Shown here: positions 53,625 through 64,000 of the stretch, piece by piece
Numbering within the stretch: the stretch's first letter is position 1
Layout of the letters: every line of letters starts with the position of its first letter
DNA from: Cycas panzhihuaensis
Lineage: Eukaryota; Cycadophyta
NCBI GenBank assembly: GCA_023213395.1
Contig: CM041465.1
Coordinates: forward strand, 56,179,741-56,243,740
Direction of reading: 5' to 3'
DNA: 64,000 nucleotides
Program-made: the position numbers and the translations under genes
Notes under the pieces: generated by a model
The model's input: only the letters and a program-made list of their open reading frames with translations
The model's database searches: none
What the model was told of the DNA's origin: nothing

Positions 53625-54215
53625 TGTGACCCATAGAATAGCTTGATAAGATTGAAGTGTATTTTAAAATTACTAAAATACTAAGACTTAGATTTTATTT
53701 AATTATTGAGCTATATTTAGGTAGAAAGGTTCATGCATGGGCCTCTAATATGTCTCATTAAATTCAATGGAAATACTTCTAAATAAGACTTCTCATACTC
53801 TTTGATGGATGAATTAGAAGGTAGTGGCTTGAGTATTAGAATAAGTATACTAGCGAGTTTGCCCTTAATAAAGCCTTTACAAATTTTAAGAATAAATACC
53901 GAGAGAAAGATATTAAAACTAAGAGTAAAAAAATCTTAACTCTTCTAGAAAGCATAAGAGATTGTGTAAGGAAAATTAAAGAAAGAGCCAATCAAGTGAA
54001 AAAATGATCTAGTGAGGAGCTTATAAAGGATCCACATGAAGAAAAGACAAGTAGCACACATAAAGAACTAGGTGATTAAATTAAAGAACAATCTAATAAG
54101 TAGCCTATCTATGAGTCATATGATAAAGCCATAAATAACTTACATCAATCAAACAAGGAAATACCCATCAATGAGTCACTTGAGGAAGGATCTAAGATGT
54201 AGGATGATTCTAAAA
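53625..54215 (+). pseudogene. Decayed Ty3/gypsy gag relic
   Basis: Plus strand, downstream of the primer-like site: LDKIEVYFKITKI and LYLGRKVHAWASN fit the retrotransposon gag core (EQLE-x-YF ... A-x-x-WW). A charged Glu/Lys/Ser-rich stretch follows. Several stops are present. Confidence 0.5.
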
Positions 54216-55314
54216 AATTACTTGATTTAAATTCTAATTTTATTTTATATTTACTTATTTATTTTAGAAGTTTCCTTATTCATTTTAGTTTACTAAGTTT
54301 TATAGCCTTGCAAACTCCCTCCCCTTATGTTATACCACAAAATCCTATAAATAAATTAGAACTTAAAGCCCTAGGTCCCCTACTTCTAGTAGGTGAAATT
54401 CCCATTCCACTTAAGATACCCTTTCACATCCCATTCCCTATGGAGTCTCCTTATTATCACACCTATATTCCTCATCTTTTGACCCTCTCTTAGTAAATTT
54501 CAACCTTTATTATTATAATTATACTTCCTTTCTATAAAGAATTATCTTTTTCCCCTTTATATCCTAATTCTTGCTACTACCAACCTTCTTACTACCCTAT
54601 ACGTTTTCCCTTTATCCCTTTGTATTACCCCATAAATCACCCCTACATGCCATTACCAAAACCCTTTTCCTATAAGGAATGCTTAGCGCTTATTTCCTAC
54701 TTGCCTTTCTTATCCCCATTAAACTCTAAATTCATTTACCCTTCATTCTGTATAACATCACCTTCATCATCCACAAATTCTTTTTTTCTACCACTTATCC
54801 AACCTAACCATCATATATGGTATTCCCCATTTAGGTCTCTATATATGCTTCCCCCTAGTTTTCCCTCTTAAATAACTCATCCATATCCTCTATGCCTTAT
54901 GTATTTTCAATTCTCTATTCTTAATATGTACCTGCTTATATCTCCCTTCATGTAATTTAACCCTTACATTCTATTTCCCTTATATGAAATCACACCTTTA
55001 TATTCCTATCTCTTATTTCCAAAATCTACCTTTCTAATATAATTTCTATATTCTGTACCTTTCCTCTATAATTCCCTAATTTTTCCTTAAGGATAATTGT
55101 AAGTGGACATAATATGTAACCAATATATAAGACTCTAGAGTGCACAAGTTTGAGGATCAATCAACGACAGAGCCACTTATAAAAGTAGTTACAAATAGAG
55201 TTGTATCATAAATAAGAAGAGAATATATATGGTTTACTTTGAGACAATGAGATAATGGAGAATCTAAAGCTAATGATATTCAAGGCCTAATAAGTAGAGG
55301 ATCAAAGATATATC
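54216..55314 (+). other. Pro/Tyr-rich relic, probably gag C-terminal sequence
   Basis: Open stretches at 54308-54493 and 54620-54871 are Pro-, Tyr- and Ser-rich (PFHIPFPMESPYYHTY), possibly the C-terminal region of the decayed gag. No knuckle or protease motif is seen. Confidence 0.3.
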
Positions 55315-55490
55315 ATTTTATAAATTTTATTTTTGGGTTAATTCTAATTTTATTTGGTACTTGGTACCTAGAGAAATTTTGCCTATTCAACTTCCATTTT
55401 AGCTTTCTTTTGTGTTTGTGGAAGTAGATCAAATTTAGGATCATTTCACTCTATAAACTAAATCTTTAGTGCTTAGATTTGATTTACTTA
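55315..55490 (+). repeat. LTR relic, copy b
   Basis: Degenerate direct repeat of 52884-53060, including the region after the primer site, so it may be a second 5' end rather than a 3' LTR. Confidence 0.4.
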
Positions 55491-58400
55491 TGTAAGATCC
55501 TTTGAGATGAAATACATTGTTACAAAGAAAAGAAAGGGAATTCAAAGAAGACGGACAAAGAAAGAAGAAGGGTATTTACAAAAAAGGGGAAGTAGGCAAA
55601 TAGAATAGGATTAAAGAACTAGAGAGTAGTGTAGACATGGTGGGGAGGGAGGGGGTATTTATAACATATTTACCCCCAAAATTTTATAATAAAATTATCT
55701 AGTTCACGAAGACAAGTATAAAAAACTCATCAAAATGATGTAAATGTGTTTTAAGTATGAAACTTGAATTATAGGGCCCATGGGATGATTATATGTTATT
55801 TTTCCTTGACATTTTGGGTTAAAATTAATTTAATAAAAAATGATTAGAGTGATATGTTCATTAAAATAAGATGTATAAAAAATAAGGATAAATTTTGAGT
55901 TGTAAACTTTTCTTTTTTAATACCTAGATTACTAGTACAAGTTTTGAGTCCAAAAGATTAATTTATACAAAAGTGACCCTATAGAGATATAAACCTATAG
56001 GTAATTTTTTTTCTTTTCCTTTATTTATTTTTTTTTATTTTTTAATGATAATTTGTGGACTTGTAGCTAAAGGTTTAGATAGGAAAGAGTCTATAAATAA
56101 AATTTAAATTAACTTGCTTTAGTTGTTATTATTATAGTTTGTATGTTTGTTATTGTAACTTGATAACTTTGTTTATACTTGATGTTCTATTAAAGGTGGA
56201 ATTTAATTTGATTACTGTATATTAATCAATAGTTTTTACTAATATAAATTTATTTTTAGGTAGTAGCTTAAACAAACTTCTGATATAGTATTTCCATGGT
56301 ATGTAGAGCCTTCAATAAATTTCTTAGTTAGTTTTAATGCTCAACCCAATCTCAGGGTACTAACTATAAAGGATCACCATACTCATAGCTATGATAGTTG
56401 TGTTAAGGTGTTTGAGAAGGATAACTTCTTGGCACTAATTGCTAACTAGTGCACTATAAATTTTTAGGAAGTCAATAACTTTCCTATTTTAAGATAGGGA
56501 TGGGAACCTAAAAGGGTCCTTCTATATACCCAAAGGTATATGGAGGCTTACTTATATATACAAAAGTGCACCTTCAAGGATGGCTAAGGTCTATGCACTC
56601 TTTACTAGTTGCAAATACTAATAAGCATAAAGGAAGAGGAGTGAAAGGAATGACAAAGATATCCTTGAAGGGTGCTCGCACGTTGGAACGCAGGTTCAAT
56701 GACCTATAACCATGCATTGACATTCCCTTTCTCTTTGGGTAGCCCTATTGATTGAGAATGGGGAGACTAAGGCATCCTCAGGATGCCAAGTAGCCCAAAT
56801 GGGGCTCTCCTACCCTTGGGAGGCATCGAAGGAATAAGAGCTTCCTTCTGGGAAAGGAAACAAAATGAGATTAATTCCTTGTGAAAGTAGGTAGAAGAAG
56901 GAAAAGGGGTTGATAGAGATGGTCTTGAATGGCTTCAATACTATATATGAGGTTTGCTCCTAAAGGTTTTGGGTGCTAAATGAAGTAGGTGAAATGAGGT
57001 AGCACTATGGCTACCTAAGAGCGATTGTAACTAAGGCAACTTTCGACAAAGTTATAAGAAGGTGAGGTTGTGTAGATGTTATAAAAGGAAGGTATTGGGC
57101 AAGGGAGAAGGTCTTGGATGCAAGACCATGACGAACTAACATAGGTTGTAACCACTCAGTTGCATCCAAATAAAGGGAAACCTCTTAATGTCTAAGAAGA
57201 TAGGAAAAACTCAAAGATTACTTATCTGATTTATTTTTACTTATTTATTTATATATTCATTTGTTGATAAGAGATAGTGTGTATAAGAGGTAAGAGCATC
57301 AGTCACTTGCAGTTTATTATAAGTGGGGGTTTTGAAATAGTCAGTTTGATGCCAAAAGGATTGCCTTTAGGAGGCTAGGGTTTGGTCATCAAGTTGTAAG
57401 GGGTGAGGGGATGTTGTAATCGTTCAATTGCAGCTAGGGTTTGCACTTCTGCTTAGACGTAGGAGGAAGGAAAAAGGTAGGAAGTTATTTTCCTATTTAT
57501 TATAAAATAAGTTTATGTTGAAAATAATAATAATTATTGCAATGTTTATGAAAAACAAGCAAATGACTACAACAAAGCAAACTAGCTACTCTCCCTTGCT
57601 CTAATTTCCTTTTTCTCTCAAGGGGTCATTTTGAGGGAGTGAAAGAAATATGAGAGAATATAAAAACTACCTATTTACAACTAGCTTCTTTCGTTTTTTT
57701 CTTTTTTTTTTTTTTAATACAATAAATAGGGTGGAATGCAATAATATTTCCTAATTATACGGGAAAGAAGAGAAAGTACCTATTGAATCCTTCCTTACAT
57801 GTGATATGCAAGTTTAAGAGAAGAGGGAGAGTATGTAAGTTTTTTCTTTTAGATGTGAGAGGAAGAAAAGAATGATTTATCTATGTTGGGCTTTTCTTCT
57901 ATTTGCAATGCACAAGCATGTATGTAAGCTAGGAAAAGAAATGCTTTCTCTTTAATAAGTTTTTCTTTTAGGGTAAGAGGGGTAGAAGGCCAAAGAGAGA
58001 GAGGGTGGAGTAGGATGCACCTGGTTTTGTGATATTTGGTGAAGTAGCACAACTCTTCTTTATGCATCCTCCTTGCTAGAAACTATGCTTCCCTTGTTAT
58101 CACGAATGTTGTTGATGAACCTTGAGTGGGGCATCCTTACCTTCCATAAGTTCAAGTAAATGAAATTGAAAAGGTAAGAGAGTAACAAAAAAGAAATTGT
58201 AACTCTAACAAAAAACTAGAACCAACGTTATCTTTGGTGAGATATCACTTCATTTATGGATGGGTCCACCTCCACCTATATTACACAATCAAACAATGAG
58301 TATTCATACATGCATGCCAATCTACTAATGAATGATGACTAGAATATATGTTTTAGTTATGCAATGGTAAAACAAGATCATAAATAATATTTTACTATCT

Positions 58401-59731
58401 AGTATAACATACAACATGCAACATACGAGAGAAGTAAAAGATAAGGAGTAGGAGTGTTACCTCATAATGACAAGCTCCTCTACAAACTTGGTTTCTACCA
58501 AATGGACAAATGGAACTTTAGGATCGGGTGATAGTTTCTCAAGGGAAAAAGTTTTCTACCAAATGGACAAATGGAACTTTAGGATTGGGTGATAGTTTCT
58601 CAAGGGAAAAAGTCTTGGGGTAGGGTGCCAGATCACCAAGTGAAGAGTCGCAAGTTTCACGTCTAAGCGATGCACTAGTTGAGTTATGGGAAGGTAAGAT
58701 GATTACTAACATTGAGAAGGGGATTACCTTAGTGGAAGGGGGCTTTTGACTCAGAACTCAAGCCCAAAGCTCTTCCTATGATCTCCTCTAGCTTATCTTA
58801 CCTTCTTCTCACCAAAAACTAATGGTTTGGAGGATGAAACTCGAGGTGTTATGGTAGATAGAAGGGTTGCCTCAAAGTTTTAGGCTAGAGTTGCTTCTAA
58901 TGAATATAAAAAGGGTCTTAAATCTAAAAACCATTCAAACATACAATAAGTAATAAAAGGGAAAAAAAATGAAACTTAGGTGTTTATGAGTAAAAAGATC
59001 TCTATAAGACTACTTACTCTTTTATTGGAGAAGAGGTTGGTGTGAGTGAGAGTTTTGATCTTGAAAATTAGCCCTTTTGGAGAAGAAATCTATGTCTTTA
59101 GGAAGGGACCAAACTCCTTCAAGTGCCTTGATAGCTTGGGGTTGCTCTCTTGCTATTGTAGAGCTTGATTCTGCTTGTTTTCTCTTACCTAAGCATTGCT
59201 CTGTGCATGGACTACAAGTAGATGTTAAGAGAATGGGAGTTTTTGAGTGAATAGTGGAAAGTTGAGTAGAAAATTGAATAGAAGAAGATCTAAATAAATT
59301 TAAATTTGAGATTTTTTTGGTTTAGGTGAGGTCTCGGGATGGTTAGGGCCCAATCTGGCTTGGTCCCAAGGCTAGATCCTATGTTAGGCTCACATTAAAT
59401 GTGTTTTTAGCTATTTCTAGCCACGTTTTGGGTTATAACAGTCACACCGTGAATTATTTTATGGCACCATTAATATACTAGAAATACCGCTAATATATTA
59501 GTAGGCCACAATAATCAAAGCGATGCAAAAAAAAAAAGGAGGCAGTGCAGCAATAGATTTATAAAGTTAGCCAAAAATGACAAATGTGGATAAAAATTAA
59601 TTAGATGAAAGGAGAGGGATGGCTGTTAGGACCTAAGGCACCTCCTAAAAGGCCTGTAGGCCAATTCCAACCCATTCCGCAGATGGAAACTCATCGAAAA
59701 TATACAAAAACACATCACAGTGAGTTAGAAC
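55491..59731. other. AT-rich decayed intergenic sequence
   Basis: No gene recognised. A 59-codon open stretch without a start (about 56268-56447, with VFPWYVEPSINFL) has protein-like composition but no known motif. 57849-58067 on the minus strand is open but unrecognised. The stretch 59450-59731 shows nothing. Confidence 0.4.
58491..58613. repeat. 61-bp tandem duplication
   Basis: Two adjacent copies (about 58492-58552 and 58553-58613) differing at one base (ATCGGG/ATTGGG). Confidence 0.93.
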
Positions 59732-59736
59732 TCCAC
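59732..59736. repeat. Left target-site duplication of the solo LTR (TCCAC)
   Basis: TCCAC directly before the solo LTR, identical to 62340-62344 directly after it. Confidence 0.93.
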
Positions 59737-62339
59737 TATTTCCCAGCTACTGGGAATGGACTCGAGACGTATCGACGCAGGTTTGTTCAGGTATATTTTC
59801 TTACCTTTTCTTGCCCATGCTTGATTGAGGTTATTTATAGTAGGTTGCTTGACATATGCCTACCTGCATGCATTGCTTTTCTATTTGCTCATAATGCATG
59901 TGCTTACGGCACACCATCAACCTATGATGACTCACAGCGGGGGCATTCCTCAGCGAATGCTACATCCTGTATGGCTCACAGCCACCCACGTTGTCTCCAC
60001 GGTCTCCCGGGATATTTTCGTCAGTCCTATTTGCTCTTGTTACAACGCGTTGCTTATGTTGCAGTCCTTCATAAGCCTGATTTAATCCTTAGTTAGGACT
60101 CTTTGTGTTATTTTGGGTACTTGCCCATTACCTGGGCATTCCCCCAGCTGCTCTAACTTATGTTTAGCCTTGGTTTTTACCCCAAAACCTGATGTTTCTG
60201 CTCATTTTTCTCTTTTTTTCTTTTTAGTCTGACATCAACAGAATTTAGCGATCTGCAAAGACATTCTTTGGTCCGTAATTCTTGTGATGCTTCTTAATTC
60301 TGCGTGATCTGTTGTTTGAAATTTAAAAAAAAGAGAACCATGTGACAGTTTCCGTTTTTTTGCGAAACTTCTGCGTGGCATTGATTGATTCGAGTCGCCC
60401 TGACATCCCCAACGTTCACCTGCTGTGAACAGGGGGGAATAAAGGGGATTTTGCTCCCCATTTTTTTTAGATCTTTTTGTCATTTTTCAAATCTCTTGGA
60501 AGAATTTCTGACTTTCACATAAGAAAACACACAGAAAAGACAACCTACATACACAGCAAATGGACAAAGGGGAAAATGATTGCTACCAGCTGGACTTGCA
60601 GGGCCATTACTACCCCCTACAGCTCTTCACAGCAAGCCCCATCTTTCTTTGCAGGTGCTAAAGGATCCAAGTGAGATTTTCACCCAAAAGCTTCCCAAAG
60701 AGCCAACTTCCAAGGCTCCAAGCTTGCAAGGAGTTTTCTTCATTCTCACTCTTGCAAGGACCACTCATGATCAGTCCTCATACATTGGTTGTTCCTGCTG
60801 TTCCTGGTAGCAAAGTTCATGCTTGATCTCCTCCCTACAAGGTACTTCTTGTTTCTATTTGCAATTCATTTTGTTCCTATTTCTTTTGTCTGTTAATGAA
60901 TGAGATCCTAGTTAGCTAGTTTTTTTCTCATAGGGTGACACTAGATTAGGAATACCCTCCCGTTGTTCCTTTGAAGCCTTTCTATTTTCCTTAAACTATC
61001 TCTTTCACCCCTTCCTTAGTTAGCCGGTGCAAAGGAGTAACATACGAGGATTTGAGGGAGGTAGGCGGGGTTCCGTCCCCCATTACTGTCCTTCTCCCCA
61101 AGGGTTCCGTCCCTTGTCCTCTTTGCCCTTTGCCATCAACGCTTTCTTAGGAAACATGCTAAGGGAGTTTAGGGAATTTAGTTAGGGTATTTCGATTAGC
61201 ATAGGCAACCCATCTTTACGTCATTGCCGTAAGTCTCACCTGTAGGTGTTGGACCTTACGTAAGCCCTAGTTCTTTTTTGTTATTCTTTCCCTTGTTACG
61301 GTTGTTGTTTCACTACCTTATCGCCAACTAGTTTTCCTTCCCCGCATTCCGTGGAGGTCTCCCGTGGGTGAGTTAGCCATCCTGAGGCTATACTCCTTTC
61401 CCTTTCAAGTGTTTTGGTGGTGCATGGTAGTGAGAGCGTTTCTTGTATGTTGCTATTTCATCTGGTTATATTTCAATGCTTAGCATAGATCTTAGTTCCA
61501 TTTGATTTCAGTTTATACATATATTTCTTGGTATATCTTGTGGCCTCTCTTCCGAGAGGAAGGTGTTCTTCTCACCCGTTTGCAAGACCGCGCATTGGTG
61601 GAGTGATATGTGGGACGAGCCTGTTGCAGGTTAGTTCCCCGCGTAGTGCATTTCTCTCTTTGGTTTCAAGCTTTCTGTTTCTTTCCGTTTTATTTGCTTT
61701 TGCATGCTTAAGGGGAAGTAAGTAAACCCCTCTTCTATCACTTTCGGCAACTACCGCTGATCGGCAGTGCATGCACGACAAACGGAGAAGAAGGGAGCAA
61801 GACTTGGAGAGACGAGCTGCACCTCCATTTAGGCGCCGGATCCAAGTATTCCCCTTGCTTCCTGCGTATCCCCTTTTATATTTGTTACCTTTCATGCATT
61901 TGCCTGAGTAGTTAGGAAATTGTAAAAGAATATAAAGGAAAAAGGGAAAGCGCATTCATCTTTTACGTTATTTCTTGCTTTATCTAGCATAGCATAGTAT
62001 AGATAGCTCGCTCGCGTCGTATTCGAGCTGCCCCCATTGCACCCTTTCCCGCATTTGCCTGTGCATTAGTTAGTTCCCCTTCCATCTGTTACCTTCTCAT
62101 TGCCTTGAGAAGACGCAACGCGCAAGGCATTCTCTCTCCTTCCCGGCCATCCGAAGGGTAGGAAGGCCTTGCTTTGCATGGCTACCTGGAAGTAACCAGG
62201 CACCTTGCAGTCCCGAATCTATGCTCCGGCACACGGACGCCCTACGAGGTGAGGTCCTCGCTGCTTAACTTAGTTAGCATAGCGTATTCTTACATCCTCT
62301 TGCTAGACGTAGGGACACCGCCCCGTAGCGAGCGTTTCA
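59737..62339 (+). repeat. Solo LTR of the Tat family
   Basis: 2603 bases, reverse complement of the other Tat LTRs, so the element was on the plus strand. It starts TATTTCCCAGCTACTGGGAA (TG mutated to TA) and ends GCGAGCGTTTCA. No internal sequence is present; flanked by TCCAC, it is the product of recombination between two LTRs. It carries the 12-mer pair GGGTTCCGTCCC at 61068-61079 and 61102-61113, and a longer variable block at about 60228-60316. It mixes features of the copy-1 and copy-2 subfamilies. Confidence 0.96.
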
Positions 62340-62344
62340 TCCAC

Positions 62345-62820
62345 ATAATCACATATGTAGGGTATATACAAGATCTAAACAACCACTAACACTAAAGTAC
62401 ATAGTAGATCTCATATAGAATGAGCAGGGAAGGATGTTTCTCTCATAGAGGAAGCCTTAATAAGCCATCTTTGGTAGACTAAAGGGACAACTGGGGCATA
62501 ATAAGAGAAAAGGTGATGCTAGAAATGCATGAAACAAGTTTTAAGATTATCTAAACTACAAGAACACATGAGGACCTAACTACAATGAGGGAGTTTACCA
62601 TGGGAGCTTTATATCACCATTGGATCAGAGTCCTGATCATCATAGGTAAGGATCACACACATGCAAAGGGACTAAGTAGACAATCCAAGTAGCCAAATAA
62701 CCATACAATCATTATGTAATCTAATAATCAAAGAAGTGAAACAAAGAGAAAGAGGAAGAGCATATACCTGATCTTACCTATACATCACAGTCCCTATCCA
62801 TCCCTAGTGGTTAGGAAACA
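62345..62820 (-). repeat. Diverged 3' LTR end of the third Tat relative
   Basis: Only the last 150 bases or so align by eye with the other Tat LTRs (AAGAGCATATACCTG against AAGAAAGTATACCTG, and CCTAGTGGTTAGGAAACA at the edge). Upstream similarity is too weak to mark a start. Confidence 0.5.
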
Positions 62821-62830
62821 CTACCCCCTT
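62821..62830 (-). other. Polypurine tract of the third Tat relative
   Basis: Plus strand CTACCCCCTT, i.e. AAGGGGGTAG directly before the LTR edge. The equivalent place in copies 1 and 2 is no longer purine-rich. Confidence 0.65.
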
Positions 62831-63079
62831 AGCAACATAACCTTATCACTCGGAAGCGTTAGATAATGGTGAATGCTGTCAACACCAATTATTAGTGAAA
62901 CACATCTAAATTTATATGTTGGTGACTAAGGTGAGTGGCGAGTATCGTGATAGATCACATGGACAGGAAACGTATGCTAGGATGAGGAAGGGGAGGCATA
63001 TCTTGATCCATCCTTAGGGTATGGAGCCCTAAACCAAGAATGTATGCAAGACACTTAGAAAGCATGACCTAAAGGTTTC

Positions 63080-63654
63080 CCATGGTGACACTTAAGAGGG
63101 TAGTGGCACTAAAGGGCATAATGGGATTGGAATCCCTATGAATGACTGGAGAGTAAAGGAGGAGATAAGGGGATGCCTCATCACCCTAACACAAGGAGCT
63201 ATAACAAATATCACAGGAGTATTAACATACTGGGTTGACGAGGGATCATTTAAGGGTTGGAGGTTATGTTCTAGGATAAAGAGAACAAGGATGTCTACTT
63301 TGATGTTTTGATCATGAAGGATATATCGAATATCCACCAAAGTGAACATAAATAGAAGGGACCTGGTGGTCGAGGCAAAGGACCTGAGTCATGAGCAAAG
63401 GACTTGATAAACCTGAGTTAATTGTGACACGACGATTTGGGAGTCATAATGAAGAATGATAGATCCACAATGGAAGTGGAATGCATCGATAAAAGCCTTG
63501 ATGATGGTCATGTACTCTACTTCGTTGTTCATGGCCTAAGGAAGGTAGGTTCATGAGTGCATAAGATCATGCCCAAAAGGGTCTCAGATGATCCACATAA
63601 TTGTGGATGACCCTAGGTTACCATAGCTACCACCATCCATATAGAGCAACTCAG
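63080..63654 (-). pseudogene. aRNH of the third Tat relative, broken
   Basis: On the minus strand: ELLYMDGGSYGNLGSSTIMW, FGHDLMHS, AMNNEVEYMTIIKAFIDAFH, HYDSQIVVSQLT, FTLVDIRYILHDQNIKVDIL. It matches the copy-2 aRNH along its length with stops. Catalytic D (MDGGS), E (NNEVEY), D (YDSQ) and D (KVDIL) can all be traced. Confidence 0.8.
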
Positions 63655-63839
63655 AAAATGAAAAAATAGGGCTATCTAGGGAGCCAAAAAGGGCATCATA
63701 AATATGCAAAAATATTGAGAAAAGATGTGCCTAGAAAAGAAAATGGGCTTGGACCCTTAAGGGTTTAGGGACATGCTTAGAAAAATGACCTAGATGGCAG
63801 GCTCAGAAAAAGGACGTGATGCCCTGGTTGGTCCTTGCA

Positions 63840-63847
63840 AATAAAAG
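63840..63847 (+). promoter_or_regulatory. TATA-like site at the conserved antisense-promoter position
   Basis: AATAAAAG on the plus strand beyond the aRNH, followed by GGATTCATTTTT as in copies 1 and 2. Confidence 0.4.
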
Positions 63848-64000
63848 GGGAGTGGGGCAAAAAAAGGATTCATTTTTGTGCCCCTTGATTTGATAGAAGA
63901 GCTCTAGCTGACTTTCCCCTCAATTTCTACTTCTGTTACGAGCCTTATGAGTGAGATCCAACCATTGGATCATCACACAGAGGGAGTCATTATGACTAAG

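Larger units (their letters stand above)
62345..64000 (-). mobile_element. Diverged third Tat-type relative (3' end, runs off the window)
   Basis: LTR-like end ATACCTG...TTAGGAAACA (to 62820), then AAGGGGGTAG on the minus strand (polypurine tract), CTCGGAAGCGT as in copy 1, aRNH, and a TATA-like site. It is strongly diverged from copies 1 and 2 and full of stops. The solo LTR inserted beside or into its LTR. Confidence 0.75.

Overview
This window looks like nuclear DNA of a seed plant, most likely a gymnosperm. It is dominated by large nested LTR retrotransposons in all stages of decay. Only one convincing host gene is seen, an intact intronless PPR-DYW organelle RNA-editing factor at 47040-49295 (minus strand). 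Lineage assignment is inference: the PPR protein has near-identical 101-residue internal repeats of the kind I associate with conifer and other gymnosperm DYW proteins, and the elements are long Tat-lineage Ty3/gypsy elements. No database search was possible.

Layout. 1-16531: a Ty3/gypsy element of the Tat type (copy 1, minus strand, about 49 bases missing at the left edge) with 2.55-kb LTRs. It sits inside an older Ty1/copia element (copia A, plus strand), seen as 16532-18167 and resuming at 24577-24735. Copia A is also split by a second, complete copia element (copia B, minus strand, 18168-24571) flanked by the duplicated target ATTTC. 24914-27339 is AT-rich decayed sequence. 27345-44022 is a second, complete Tat element (copy 2, minus strand) flanked by the target duplication GCTTG. 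44023-47039 holds copia LTR debris. The PPR gene follows. 49300-59730 is AT-rich relic sequence with a decayed Ty3/gypsy pol end (minus, 51040-52700) and a decayed gag with PBS (plus, 53022-54215). 59737-62339 is a solo LTR of the same Tat family in the opposite orientation, flanked by TCCAC. 62345-64000 is the end of a third, much more diverged relative.

The Tat elements are the most interesting content. Each carries on one strand gag, protease, RT, RNase H and integrase, and then, beyond about 4 kb of other sequence, a second RNase H of the archaeal-like (aRNH) type. The intervening 4 kb holds a gene on the opposite strand: a TATA box, a leader with a predicted intron and strong hairpins, a plant mobile domain (PMD) region, an acidic linker, a 73-bp intron whose removal keeps the frame, and a C-terminal coiled coil. 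The aRNH is preceded by a good 3' splice site, suggesting that it is reached by splicing across the antisense gene. The native pol RNase H lacks the first catalytic aspartate in both copies, while all four aRNH catalytic residues are kept in copy 2. Copy 1 also carries at its primer-binding site not the usual short tRNA match but most of the 3' half of a tRNA-Arg, including an anticodon arm.

All transposon genes except the copy-2 aRNH are interrupted by stops or frameshifts in these copies, and several stops look like CAG-to-TAG deamination at methylatable CHG sites. Coordinates of decayed domains are approximate.
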